Shown here in pieces: positions 10,604 through 21,010 of a DNA stretch of 64,000 bases. The translations under genes were made by a program, and so were the position numbers. The notes beneath the pieces were generated by a model. That model worked only from the letters and a program-made list of their open reading frames with translations, did no database searches and was not told where the DNA came from. The DNA is from Ascarosepion bandense (taxonomy: Eukaryota > Mollusca > Cephalopoda > Sepiida > Sepiidae), in the NCBI GenBank assembly GCA_037127315.1, contig JBBBDQ010000420.1, forward strand, positions 3,341,001 to 3,405,000, written 5' to 3'. How positions within the stretch are numbered: position 1 is the stretch's first letter; every line of letters starts with the position of its first letter.

Positions 10604-12054
10604 CACATATTATGCATTAACGCTGTTTTCCTTTAGTTGTACGGTTTATGTTTACATATTTATAATTACAACCATTCATGTACGGATTTTATTTGAATAT
10701 AGGTTCTTGATATTTCATTAGGATGCTCAAGTAAACGTTTATTTAAAATACGGCATCTGTGTTTACGAAATAACCTTTCGATTAGACCAGTTGTAGACAT
10801 GAACGAGCCGACTGTTGACTTTTAAGGAAACGGTTTTAGACGTTAAAAATAAAATATTGGTTTAGAATATAACAACCAAGTTTTATTATAAACAAAAACA
10901 AAAGATGTTTATTATGAAAGGCAAAAAAAAAAAATCAGACACTCTGAAGGAGAAACATTAATAACTGGAAAGAGCAGTCACAAACCGCAAACCTCCGCCA
11001 AGGTAACACTGACCTCATCGATTAGCAAGAGATGATTATCAAAATGAGAAAGAATAACTGCAATGAACGTGATCGTTCGCAAGAGTGAAAATACAAAAAA
11101 TGAACTTGACCACTCTCAACATTAAAGGCACACTTAAAATGAAACAGGAGAGGCAATTCAGTTCACAAAAATGATTTTGGGGAGGTAATACAGTGTTTGG
11201 TATTTGAAAGGCAAAAATTAAATTTTATTAATAAAACCAGAAAAATAACCCAGAAACTTTATCCCGTACCAGATTGAACCTAATAATTTTAATCAGTTCT
11301 TACCAGGTATGAGCCGATCATCCTTGAAATTTTCATCCGAATTTATCCAGCGGGTTTTGAGATATATTGACCACGGATAGACAAACAAATAACCAGGCCG
11401 AATATAATAACTACAATTATTTTGAAAAATAATTGCGATATAATTGTGGCTTTTCAGTTTTCTTTTCAGTTCTATAGGATCAATTTATGATCAATTTATG
11501 AAAATATATTTGCATTATAATTATTATTATTAATAGTAGTAATAGTAGCGTTGTTTCTTTATTTTGTTTTTGACTGATTTGATTTATTGATAAGCTGCAG
11601 AGTTTGGTAAGGCTTATAAACATTTTCTAGGTTATTTAAATTCGAAACATACTTCGTTTTGTCGGAGGTACGCGGAGTTGTCAAGCACACCTACCTAACC
11701 GCGCCATCTAAGTACTGACCGAATTCAACACTGATTAGCTTCGGTGATTGGACAGTAGAAGTAGTAGTGTTTGAGAACCTCTCCGACTCCTTAGCCATTA
11801 TTGATGATGGCCAAATCTCTTCTGCCAGCGGCTTAAAGACACAACGCTTTCCCCTGCACATGAGTTGTTTCAAGCAGCGCTGCTAACTACGTACTCCCAA
11901 TGATTCAAGGTATCCCGAAAACGTCTTGTGAAGAAGAACAATTCCTGGAAATAGTCCTAAAATACCCAATTGCGAAAGAGACAACTATACCTGCGGTTGT
12001 GGATTGATTTTTACATTGCCAGCTGTTTGTACCTTTGTATTTTTATCTAGTATA
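10604..12054. other. unassigned, with a possible dispersed repeat at 11290-11410
   Basis: No gene recognised. 11300-11400 reads like a widespread dispersed-repeat segment ('ttcatccgaatttatccagc' followed by 'gagatatattgac' and a 'gacaaacaaa' run); I cannot name its family. A short stretch near 11100-11145 weakly resembles the start of an APE endonuclease ('LTTLNIKG') but is too short to call. 11640-12050 is less AT-rich and unassigned. Confidence 0.4.
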
Positions 12055-12063
12055 CCTTCATGA

Positions 12064-12368
12064 GATTTGCCTTGTAGTGTAGTGGATATCGGCACGAAAG
12101 GAAAAATCGGTGAGCCGAGTTCGAATTCCACTTGAATTCCTTGCAAACACTTACGCGCAAATACCCTTGGGAAAGGTATGAATCCGTCGTTTCTCTCTTC
12201 CACTATGGGTAAAATATCAGAACAGATTGGATTCTATAGCTTTGGTTGGCAACCAGAAAGTAATGGCAACTTATTGCGGGATAATCTTGTACCCAGTCAG
12301 TCATTTATTTTTCGAGACATGATCACCCAAGCATGTATCACGTATGGCACTTGACTAACTGACTGATG
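12064..12368 (+). repeat. tRNA-derived SINE (family S1), near full length with TSD
   Basis: The head has a perfect pol III box A, 'tagtgtagtgg' (12075-12085), and a box B-like 'agttcgaattcc' (12119-12130). The body contains 'acttacgcgcaaataccctt' and 'attctatagctttggttgg'. The 3' part is the conserved 'gagacatgatcacccaagca' block. CCTTCATGA occurs at 12055-12063 and 12369-12377, a 9-bp target-site duplication. tRNA-derived SINEs were described from octopus. It has no coding capacity and would need a LINE reverse transcriptase for mobility. Confidence 0.9.
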
Positions 12369-12719
12369 CCTTCATGATTTTTTTCGTGGGCTTCTCTTGT
12401 ATACGTATTTTCTTCCGGGTCCCAGTCAGAGACCTAAAGTTAGAAATGGCATCATGAGATTTTCATCTGATAATTTTGCACAAAATATGAAAAATTAAAA
12501 AAATTAAAAATAAAACTGATCATTAAAAAAACAAAAAAAAACTAATATCACATACTTTTTAATAAATAAATCTATTCGTAGAATGTGAGCTGTACTTGTG
12601 AGTTCAATTTTATTTTATATTTATTTAAGGCACGAGCTACCTGCGATCCGTTTAATGAGTCTACTGGGCCCATTTCCAATCAATCCGCGGGCTCCAACTA
12701 CAACTGAAATTTTTTATGT

Positions 12720-13110
12720 AAACGTCTGTCACATTTTTTAAACTTCTTTCTCAAGATCCTTTTATTTTGTATAGTTTTTTGAAAGATACGTTACAATCTG
12801 CAGGGACTGACATGTCAATAAGAAGGAACATTGCATTTTTGTTATTTTTCATTATGATGTCTGGGCGATTAACAATTACTGTTCTGCCTGTGCTTATGGT
12901 AATGTCCTATGTCTGTAACCAGGTTTGTGTGATGTTCATGTCAGTTTCTTGCAGTTTCCTACACGTAAGAGTTGCATATTTTTCAGTGTAGTATGGGCCC
13001 ACTATATTATGCCGAGATTTATATTCAGTGGGTGTGCACACCGCGCAACAACTTTCTGGGCATTTATTACAGAATATGCATTGCTAATGAATACGGTTTT
13101 TCAGAATATG
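12720..13110 (-). mobile_element. R4-like element remnant: restriction-like endonuclease end (second family)
   Basis: Minus-strand translation, allowing stops, gives 'CTPTEYKSRHNIVGPYY', then 'NRPDIIMKNNKNAMFLLIDM' and 'VPADCNVSFKKL'. This is the C-terminal restriction-like endonuclease signature (RPD, about 14 residues, then D) that is better preserved at 44552-44608. The wording differs from the main R4 family here and resembles 38385-38665. It is clearly a pseudogene. Confidence 0.7.
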
Positions 13111-13136
13111 TGTCTGGTAATTTCTGTTAGAAAAAG

Positions 13137-13385
13137 GCAGCAATGCCACTAGGACGCAGGGAGTTACAGAGAGTTACAGGGAGTTACAGAGAGTTACAGA
13201 GAGTTACAGGGAGTTACAGAGAGTCACAGAGAGTGAAAGAATGAGAAGACTTTAGTTTGGGCTGATTTATTTTGCATATCAACCTCAGTGGGTTTTTTAA
13301 ATGTTGACAGTAGATTACAATAGATTCGCATGAATAGAATATGCATTCTTTGTAAGAAATCAGTTTATAGATCAGTGTTTAGGGT
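13137..13385 (-). repeat. inverted duplicate of 14595-14830 with an expanded 10-bp minisatellite
   Basis: Read on the minus strand it follows 14595-14830: 'actgatttcttacaaagaat', 'ctattgtaatctactgt', 'gatatgc', 'ctaaagt', 'ctttcactc', then 'cctgcgtcctagtggca'. In this copy the single 'ctccctgtaa' is expanded to about eight units of GAGTTACAGR (13157-13232). Confidence 0.75.
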
Positions 13386-13607
13386 TTGTAGCAGAAATAG
13401 TATTAGTATTAGTGATCTTTTTTGTTGTTTTTGACGGATTTGATTGTTTCTGTGCAGCAGGAAAACAATCTTTAGTTTCCGTTTTAAACTTTGCACTACG
13501 TAACCACTTAGGGCCGCGGGGTTTGTCTACATCAGCTTGTTTCGTACAGGCAGAATATTGGCCATGAAGAGGTTTATCTGACCATCTTTTCTCCGTTTCA
13601 TACATTC

Positions 13608-13612
<5 letters not shown>
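13386..13612 (-). mobile_element. R4/Dong-like LINE fragment abutting (ATT)n
   Basis: The antisense frame at 13372-13668 contains 'KRWSDKPLHGQYSACTKQAD', matching 'QRWQDKPLHGQYPVRANKSN' of the long R4 copy, then 'WLRSAKFKTETKDCFPAAQ' for 'WLRASGLKSETEGFILAAQ'. The 5' end of the fragment lies directly against an ATT array (13613-13640), so the ORF reads a run of asparagines. It is a 5'- and 3'-broken piece. Confidence 0.85.
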
Positions 13613-13639
<27 letters not shown>

Positions 13640-13640
13640 G
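13613..13640. repeat. (ATT)n microsatellite at R4 junction
   Basis: About nine ATT units, immediately at the truncated 5' end of the antisense R4 fragment. Confidence 0.9.
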
Positions 13641-13830
13641 AGATTTTCATTTTTAGATCACATCCCATGACTTAAAAAAATAAACTGCTATTTTTGTCTT
13701 TTCATCTAGAATCTGTATCCAATACTTTAAAAAATAACCTTGCTGTTCCAAGTAAGTGAACTTTTTTTGCAATCTATTCCCAAATCACAATCCAATAGCT
13801 GGTTATCTTAATACCCCGATTGCATTAATT

Positions 13831-14026
13831 AAGACGTGCTACTCGTTTGGCAACTGAGTCCCACCCTTTTAGTGTTGAACTAGATGCAACTGTCAGTTGT
13901 GTTTTAGTTTTCTTTCTCCAACTTTTCCTGTTAACTACAATATTCAAAAATTTATACAACGTCAACTGCCATATTATGTCATTCTTAAATCTGCTCCTTC
14001 TTTGTTGTTTTCCTCACTAAAGTTTT
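13831..14026 (+). mobile_element. CR1-like LINE C-terminal remnant (left half)
   Basis: Plus-strand reading begins with 'RATRLATESHPFSVE', the degenerate equivalent of 'RDTRLATRSHPFTVK'. The LINE tail appears at 14766-14850 after an intervening dispersed element. Heavily mutated. Confidence 0.65.
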
Positions 14027-14756
14027 CTGATCCTGGGTATGACGGCAAATTGCCTCCGGCAGCAAGGACACTGACTAGGAGATTGTGAGGAGCATGGAAC
14101 CATCTTTTAATTGCTGATGTCCCCCAGGTCTACCCGGATACATGATGGTAGAACCGGTTAGTGTCCCATCTATGTGCAAATTGTTAACCACCAAACTGGG
14201 ATCAAACACGATGAAAGTAGGAAACAAAAACTTTTATAGTGGAAATTCCAGTAATACTTATTTGGAGAAGAAAATATTTCACGCAATAAATTTTTGAAGA
14301 AAGAAAATATTAGAAAATATTACCAGCAATACATTTTTGAGGGAAAATATTACCAGCAATAATTTTTTTAAGAAAAATAAATATTACTAGCGATACATTT
14401 CTGAAGGAAAAAGATTTCCAGCAAATACATTTTTGAAAAATATTGAAGTAAAAATATTATCAAAAATACATTTCTGAGGGAAATATATATTACAGCAATA
14501 CATTTTTGAAAAGGAAAATACATACCATAAATATATAACACTATCGAGAAAAACCTCTTTACAAAAATACGTCAATGAAACTTGGTCTACAAACTGATTT
14601 CTTACAAAGAATACATATTCTATTTACGCAGTTATATTGTAAAAATCTTATGGTATTAAATACATATTCTGTTCATACAAAGCTATTGTAATCTACTGTT
14701 TGCACTAAAAACCATTGAGGTCGATATGCCTTAAAACAAAATAAACCAACCAAAAT
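14027..14756 (+). mobile_element. dispersed non-autonomous element D1, copy 1
   Basis: Homologous to 15711-16291. The start 'tcctgggtatgacgg' and the 'aaggacactgactaggag', 'gttgtgaggagcatggaacc' and 'gttaaccaccaaactggg' segments are shared. The centre is a variable tandem array of about 30-bp units around 'ttaccagcaatacatttttg'. The 3' end is A-rich ('aaaacaaaataaacc'). TAAAGTTTT at 14018-14026 and 14757-14765 is a candidate 9-bp TSD. There is no ORF of note and no clear pol III boxes, so its class (SINE-like or other) is unknown. Confidence 0.7.
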
Positions 14757-14870
14757 TAAAGTTTTTTACATTCTCTTTCACTCCCTGTAATTACCTGCGT
14801 CCTAGTGGCACTGTCGCCTTGCTTGAGGTGAAAAGATAAAAACAAAAAAAAACAAAACAAAAAACAAAAA
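14757..14870 (+). mobile_element. CR1-like LINE 3' tail (right half)
   Basis: 'cctgcgtcctagtggcactg' then 'cgccttgcttgaggtgaaaa' and an A-rich run: the LINE family 3' terminus. Together with 13831-14026 it forms one LINE copy split by D1. Confidence 0.65.
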
Positions 14871-14944
14871 AAAAACACGAATATTCCAATGATCATTGAA
14901 TTATTTTCTTTGCTAGTTTTCCCCAAACATTCAAAATCATCATC

Positions 14945-15410
14945 ATCCGTTACACCCAATGGTGTGTAGGGCAGCAACAAAGCTTCTCCACCTCTGCCTA
15001 TTTGGGGCCAGACTAGTCAATGAACCCAAAGAGTACTGCATGGCTTTCATCTCATTCTCCATCGTTCATCTCCATATCGTTCTTGGTCTTCCCCTCTTTC
15101 TTTTGTCATCTGGGGTTCAGTGCTGTGCTGTTCTTGTGATAGACTGTGGGTCTTTCAGGAGCACATGCCCAATCCATCTCCACCGCCTTCTTGTAATGAT
15201 GGTGCCCATGTTCTCCTGCTTGCATTTCTTCAACAGGTCTTCATTGGAGATCTTCTTTGGCCAAAATATTCTCAGTATTCGTCGGAGGCATATATTGTCA
15301 AAGGATCGATTTTTGGCGAGATCCGCCTTAGTCATTCTCCAGCACTCAGATCCGTAGAGGAGAGTAGATACAACACAGCTCTGGTATAGCCTAAGCTTGG
15401 TGTTGGCACT
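14945..15410 (-). mobile_element. RTE-like LINE C-terminus (a third LINE family)
   Basis: The antisense frame 15117-15335 reads 'ILRIFWPKKISNEDLLKKCK', 'IITRRRWRWIGHVLLKDPQS'. This C-terminal signature (R..W.GHV.R) follows the reverse transcriptase of RTE/BovB-like LINEs. The downstream part (towards 14960) continues as 'GRPKTTW'-type sequence with breaks and ends in 'CHTPLG'. It differs from the RTE family at 19986-26334. 5'-truncated and dead. Confidence 0.7.
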
Positions 15411-15476
15411 GTATTAAATGTCTGTCTGTCTGTCTGTATCAACACAGGACAAACATTTAAAATGTCAAACTTTAAT

Positions 15477-15710
15477 TAATTTTGATTGTCTATGTTCTTC
15501 TCCTCAAATGCGCAGAAAAGATCTAGCAGGTAGTAAAGTATTTCCTTTTTGTCCATCTCTTAATTCATTGTGATTGTCAATCTTCTCCTCAAATGGAAAG
15601 AGAAGATCTATCAGGTAGCAAAATATTTCCTCTTTGTCCACCTCCTTAATTCAATATGGTTGTCGATCTTCTTCTCCTCAAATGGGAAGAGAAGATCTTT
15701 CAGGTAGCAA
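15477..15710. repeat. tandem repeat, about 84-88 bp unit, three copies
   Basis: Units begin about 15477, 15560 and 15647, each containing 'cttctcctcaaatg', 'agaagatct' and 'caggtagcaa'. The third unit is broken after 'caggtagcaa' by D1 and resumes at 16292. Confidence 0.85.
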
Positions 15711-16291
15711 TGGTCCTGGGTATGACGGTAACCTGATCCAGCAGCAAGGCCTCTGATTGGGAGGTTGTGAGGAGTATGGAACCATCTCTTAACTGCTGTT
15801 GTTCCCAGGTCCACCCTGACCCGGAGTGGTAGCACCTGTTAGGGTCCCAGCTATGGATAAATAGCTAACCCCCAATCTGGGGTTAAAACACTTTGAAAGT
15901 ATAAAAATACTTTTATAGAAATATATTATATAAGAAAATAGACTTTTTATAGAAAAATATACATCTTTGAATGAAAAATATTAGCAACAATACCTTTTTT
16001 TTAAAGAAAAAAGTTACTACCGTTACACATTTTTGAAGAAAAAAAATTATTGCCATCGCACATTTTTAAGGAAAAAAATTATTACCAGCAATACATTTTT
16101 GAATACGAAACTAGAAAACATCTTCAGTTTTCTAAAATAAAATAAAAAATAATTTTTTTTCGTCAAAATCTGACTAAATCAACTTTCTTACTATAACCGA
16201 ACATTAAAAAAATATCTTTAAACTCTACCTTTTCGGCATTAAATAACCCACATAGGTTGATATGTCGTTAAACAAAACTCAAATCAAAAAA
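15711..16291 (+). mobile_element. dispersed non-autonomous element D1, copy 2, with perfect TSD
   Basis: CAGGTAGCAA occurs at 15701-15710 and 16292-16301. Removing 15711-16291 restores the expected tandem unit ('caggtagcaaaatatttcct', as at 15612-15631), so this is a true insertion with a 10-bp TSD. The 5' half matches 14030-14240; the centre has 'ttaccagcaatacatttttg' repeats; the 3' end is A-rich. TSD length and the A-rich end fit LINE-driven retroposition. Confidence 0.85.
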
Positions 16292-16301
16292 CAGGTAGCA
16301 A

Positions 16302-16814
16302 AATATTTCCTCTTTGTACACCTCTTTAATCTGTTTTATTTGTTTCCCGGATTTCCTATTTAAATTTGAATTTTTTGATAAATCATGATTCTTAATTTAA
16401 TGATTAAATGTTATTTGCTAGTGAAAATCCCTCTATTACATCAGTAAATATTTGAGTTTTTCACCTTTTACAAAATTTTACAATAACAATTATAACTGTA
16501 GATCACTATTTAAAGAAGAGGGTAAAAAAATGAAAAGATTCAGAAATGACAAAGTTTTCCATTTCACTGAAGTAGCCGTTAAAAGTCTGAGATCGATTCC
16601 TCCTTTCCTCCTCATTATCCTCCACTTTATTTCTTTAATTTTTTATTTATTTTTTCCTTCTTATTCAGTCTTTTATTTATCATTTTTATGAATGTTTTTG
16701 TTCCTGTCACAGAAACCGATATCGGTTTTTCGCAGAGGCGACGTAACGGTTTATTATTCACCTGAATTAAAACAGTTCATAAAGCATATACTACGTAACT
16801 TACTAACAGCGAAA
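16302..16814. other. unassigned
   Basis: No recognisable gene. The 79-codon frame at 16452-16691 has a hydrophobic end of low-complexity F/Y/L residues and no motif. Confidence 0.5.
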
Positions 16815-17364
16815 TAAGCTAAATTATTATTATGTCATTTTTCATCATATTTCGATTTCTGCTATGGTCGCACTACCTACCAAGTCTTCGGGAGGACCTA
16901 AGGCAGGTCGTGGTGTGTCGTTATGGCTCCATTTCATGTTTTTCTATCTCCCCTATCATCCCTAGCGTTACATAGACAAAGGTCTCCTTAGTGTGTGGGC
17001 TGTACATAACAAGACAATTTTTTGTAGATCTCTTAAGCTAGTGTTTCCAGGGATTCATTTAATATGTTGTTTTGTTCCATTTTTTATCATTCCAAGTGCA
17101 CCTACTATCACTGGCACGATTCTTGTTTTCAATTTTCACATTTTTTCTATTTCAATTTCCAGGTCTTTATATTTTGACAGTTTTTCGAATTCCTTGTGTT
17201 GCTATGTTACAATCCGCTGGACAAGCAATATCAATTAATAGGCAAGTTTTTGTTCTGGTTTTTAACAATAATGTCCGGCCTATTTACTTCAATTTTTCTG
17301 TCTGTGTAGATGGTGTAATCCCATAGAATATTGACATTTTCTATTTCTCTAACTGGAGCTGGAT
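16815..17364 (-). mobile_element. R4/Dong-like LINE, 5'-truncated, next to (ATT)n
   Basis: The minus strand begins at the ATT array and reads 'ILWDYTIYTDRKIEVNRPDI', then 'TCLLIDIACPADCN' with a frameshift between, then the C-terminal 'KLSKYKDLEIE' and 'IVGALGMIKNGTKQ', and the 3'UTR ending in 'gatgaaaaatgaca' plus TAA units at 16829-16837. This is the last part of the restriction-like endonuclease and the 3'UTR. Catalytic RPD and LID residues are still readable. Confidence 0.85.
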
Positions 17365-17393
17365 TATTATTATTATTATTATTATTATTAGTG
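17365..17393. repeat. (ATT)n microsatellite at R4 5' junction
   Basis: About nine ATT units exactly at the truncation point of the antisense R4 copy. Confidence 0.9.
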
Positions 17394-17454
17394 GTAACAT
17401 TTACCAAAGAGGAATTTTAACTGCGTAGCTAATACGAATGTAAAAAAAAGCTAA

Positions 17455-17672
17455 AGAAGGTTATGCTTTCACGCAATGAGGGAGGAAGGCTTACAGACTC
17501 TGCTACTCACAGGGCGGATACAAGAAATGAGAGACAGGGGTAAAAAGCACGTAACATACTTGATGGGCTTAAGTAAATGGATGACGAAGAAGGATTTGGG
17601 AGAAATAACAAGATAAAAGGTATTAAGAGCTACAAGGGACAGGAAGAAGATAAAAAGTCCCCTCCAGAAACA
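17455..17672 (+). mobile_element. RTE-type LINE 3' end remnant
   Basis: 'gagagacaggggtaaaaagc', 'acttgatgggcttaagtaaatgg' type sequence and 'taagagctacaagggacagg' match 26167-26280 of the larger RTE copy. The end is lost. Confidence 0.75.
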
Positions 17673-17978
17673 ATGCACATTTGAGACGTTTCATTTATAT
17701 AAAGAGGGTTTTGCCGATGAAATATGTAGTTTCGCAAAAAGTGATTTTCTGTGGGTTCTTAGATGATGAGTCCAGGAATTTTACTCACATGGTTTTTGGT
17801 ACCCTTCTTTATCATACGCGACGTCCCTATCACATTTTTTCTACATTTTTGTTTTTTCGATTTGCAGGATTTTATAATTTGAGTTTTTGAAATTATTTTC
17901 TTGAAATAATGAGAAATTATTATTGTTATCATTATTACGAGTGTACCACTGTCGTAAAAATGTAAAATATTTGATAGG

Positions 17979-18037
<59 letters not shown>

Positions 18038-18290
18038 TAGCCAGAAATGAGAGTAGAAATCATATAAGCGTGGCATTATCTTGTTTAACCCACCCATCAG
18101 TCATAGCGTCTAAACTAACTTTGGTAAACTATTTCTTAAATTAATTCACAGTCATTTCTACCAATCACAACACTTAAAAATACTTCAACAAAAACAATAT
18201 CATAGTTATAGTTGCGTTAAAAAGATAGATAAATATATTACTCAACATAATGCTATGATATCAAATAAATATTTGACCCACATAAACAAC
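17673..18290. other. unassigned, with a (TA)n array at 17981-18035
   Basis: No gene recognised. The (TA)n array generates the 'YIYIYI' frames on both strands. Confidence 0.6.
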
Positions 18291-18837
18291 ATCCATCACC
18301 CAACTTATAGCAAAAACGATCCTTCAAAAATAATTGCAACTGCCGAAAAAATAAACCCTGCCCACTGAATGGCCAATGTATGTCCAAAAGTATTGTTTAT
18401 AAAGCTCGAATTCATTCAGATGATAATGACGTCAAATTTTACTTTGGAAGTACTTCTAACAGGTGGAAGATAAGATTTAACAACCAGATGTTGTCTTTAA
18501 ATAACAGTAAATACATAAAAAGTACTACTTTATCCGTACATTATTGATTATTAAAAAACAACAGCAAGAACCCAATTATTACCTGAATATCGTTACTAAA
18601 TCCAAAAATTATAATAAAAAAGGAGATAAATGTAATCTATAACATTTAGAAAAAAATCTCATCTTAAATCATATCAATAATTCAAATTTCCTTAATAAAA
18701 ATAAGTGATTCGATGACCACATGCTGTCATAGAAAAAAAAATAATTAAATTCTTCGACCCAGGTTGATATAGATCCCTCTTTACGTTTGCCTCTTTCTTT
18801 CTTTCATTCATTTCTTTCTTTCTTTCTTTCATTCATT

Positions 18838-18877
<40 letters not shown>

Positions 18878-19282
18878 TCATTCCCCGCAATTTTATTTTT
18901 ATGAATTAAACCCCTTTTATTTTTGCTGCTTACAGTACTTAATTCTAAATTTTACTCTTGATTTTTCTTTTCATTTTTCTTTTATTTTCTTTTATCTTAT
19001 TTTTATTTTTACTTAAAATTTTCCCTACATTTTTATATACATGCAACATTTTAAATTTTTAAGACTCATGATTTACGCCCCTTTGATTTCTTTTCCTTGC
19101 ATTTTATTATTTCAATTTTAATTTTAATTTTAGTTTAAAATTTTAAATTTAAATTCTAAATTTTTATCCAAATGTAACCGTAGAATATTTAAATTTTTCA
19201 CCATATTATTAAAAAAAATAACTTAAGATTTAATTCCCATGAACATCTAGTGAACCTCAAATCTATTAAACTGTCAGTTTGA

Positions 19283-19345
19283 AATATGAACCTGATGATT
19301 GCATGACACATGAAACTTCGAGTCGTGCCATAAACGTAGGATATG
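19283..19345 (+). ncRNA. hammerhead ribozyme-like motif (family P1, copy 1)
   Basis: All core residues are present: CTGATGA (19292-19298), GAAA (19312-19315), a 3-bp helix III 'ACT-tcg-AGT' (19315-19323), and cleavage triplet GTC (19322-19324). Helix I starts GT/AC after the cleavage site. Helix II is weak here (two pairs plus a T-T mismatch) but is better in the antisense copy at 49091-49150. Hammerheads with very short helix III are known from Penelope-like elements; the location, at the 3' end of a PLE and the junction with a second tandem unit, fits. Activity is not shown. Confidence 0.6.
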
Positions 19346-19356
19346 TATATATCTAT

Positions 19357-19360
<4 letters not shown>

Positions 19361-19395
<35 letters not shown>
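19361..19395. repeat. (TA)n between tandem PLE units
   Basis: About 17 AT units between the end of PLE unit 1 and the start of unit 2. Confidence 0.95.
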
Positions 19396-19398
<3 letters not shown>

Positions 19399-19615
19399 AG
19401 ATAAATGTAATCTATAACTTTTAGAAAAAATTCTCATCTTAAATCATATCAATAATTCAAATTTCCTTAATAAAAATAAGTGATTCGATGACCACATGAT
19501 GTCATAGAAAAAAAATAATTAAATTCTTCGACCCAGGTTGATATAGATCCCTCTTTACGTTTGCCTCTTTCTTTCTTTCATTCATTTCTTTCTTTCTTTC
19601 TTTCTTTCATTCATT

Positions 19616-19667
<52 letters not shown>

Positions 19668-19978
19668 TACCCCGTAATATTGCTTTTAACAATTATGAAT
19701 TAAACCTCTTTTATTTTTTACTCCTTACATTGCTTAATTCTTAATTCTAAATTTTACTTATTAAATTTCTTTATTTTTTTATCTTGTTTTCATTTAAAAT
19801 TTTACAATTTTAGTTTTCCATAAATTTTTATGTACAAGTAATAGTTGAATATTTAAATATTTAACATTCATTATGTACACCCCTTTAATTTCTTCACCCT
19901 GCATTTTATTACTTTTTTATTTTTTATATTTATTATATTTACACTTTAAATTTAAATTTTAAATTTTTATCAACATGT
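19396..19978 (+). mobile_element. Penelope-like element P1, tandem unit 2, left part
   Basis: Restarts with 'aaggagataaatgtaatcta', identical to 18618-18637, and repeats the next 580 bp of unit 1 (endonuclease end, CTTT array, AT-rich 3' region) with about 90 % identity. It is broken after 'caacatgt' by the RTE insertion and continues at 26342. Head-to-tail partial tandems are a known habit of Penelope-like elements. Confidence 0.85.
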
Positions 19979-19985
19979 AACCGTC

Positions 19986-21010
19986 ATAATATTTCTTGTG
20001 ACTACTGGTAAAGTATGCTGATTGTAATTACTGCTGCGAGGTTCTTAGAATTTAGACTAGCTAAAGAAAAGGTTCGTTTAATTCATGCTACGTATATTTT
20101 ATTACATATATTTTCTTTCAGAGTGACTATATTTTGAATTTTTTTTTCTGTTTTTGTCTGTAGCTACCCTAAAAAAAAAAAAGGATTCTATAGAATTTAA
20201 AATGAACTTTTTTCTCTCCCCGTCTTCAGTCTAAGAAAAAAAAAGTTAGCGTCCTTTCTCTCCTAGCAATCCTTTTCCTTCATCCCCCTTCCAAAAAAAA
20301 ACAAAAAAAAACCACCTGTTCCTACCAGCACCGTATCAGTATGTATATGATAGAACCAAAGAAAGTCAGAAGATGTCTGCCAAAATGTCGAATATGCATA
20401 ATATTTCTTGTGACTACTGGTAAAGTATGCTGATTGTAATTACTGCTGCGAGGTTCTTAGAATTTAGACTAGTTTGTATCTGTTTTCTTTTACCATTTAA
20501 TTTTGTTTCATAAAAATATACTAAATTTTTCTGTTGTCGGAACTCCATTTCGACTTTAACTAAGTTAAAACTTAGTATTTTTTTTTTTACATCAACTATA
20601 TGTATACTTAATTGGGACGTTAGCATCCCTGTAGGTAAAAAAAAAATATAAACCTACAAACGGCGGAAGAACTCTCAAAGAGTCAACGGCCAGCTAACTA
20701 GAGGTGATGTCTCAATAAACCATCGTGGAGAAGGCAACGGGATACCACTCTACTATCTACCCCCGCTCAATCATGGATAGTCACAATAAATATATGAAAG
20801 CCAACAGCGTGAAGGGGGTTACTTCCCAAGGAAGCAACTCCTCGCTCCGGTAAGGACCGGCATGGGCAACAGGTGCCACCTGACCGTCATTCGGCGACTG
20901 TTAGCACCAACGGCGTAAAGGGGACATTTTACTCCAAAATTTGTCCCTCGCCCGGGAAAGAACGACATGAGCAACAGGTGTCTCTGGACCGTTATCCTGC
21001 AACTGTGTGA
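19986..21010 (+). other. RTE 5' region with a 76-bp direct repeat
   Basis: 19985-20060 and 20397-20472 are identical over 76 bases (offset 412). From about 20650 the composition becomes GC-richer ('ggcaacaggtgccacctgac'), consistent with the RTE leader before the ORF. A TGA at 21008-21010 immediately precedes the endonuclease frame. I see no recognisable ORF in 19986-20800. Confidence 0.65.

Larger units (their letters stand above)
18300..19395 (+). mobile_element. Penelope-like element (family P1), C-terminal GIY-YIG endonuclease and 3' region
   Basis: Plus-strand translation from about 18330 gives 'NNCNCRKNKPCPLNGQCMSK', 'SIVYKARI' and 'VKFYFGSTSNRWKIRFNNQ', then 'STTLSVHY', a stop, and 'KCNL' further on. 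The cysteine cluster CxCR..CPLNGxC followed by the IVY ... YFG pair is the layout of the GIY-YIG endonuclease at the C-terminus of Penelope-like retroelements; the antisense copy at 49690-50060 matches. Several stops show it is dead. The 3' region includes a CTTT array (18788-18877), a TTTAAATTT-rich stretch and a hammerhead-like motif (19283-19345), and ends at a (TA)n array. The reverse transcriptase part is absent. Confidence 0.85.

Noticed and set aside
11100..11145. L1-type endonuclease start ('LTTLNIKG')
   Set aside because: Match is too short and is followed by stops; no other LINE motifs nearby.
17923..18144. ORFs reading (YI)n around TA arrays (also 19198, 27263, 51010, 53233, 54015, 54623, 55124)
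   Set aside because: They are translations of (TA)n, (TA)n(GT)n and neighbouring simple sequence on both strands, not proteins.
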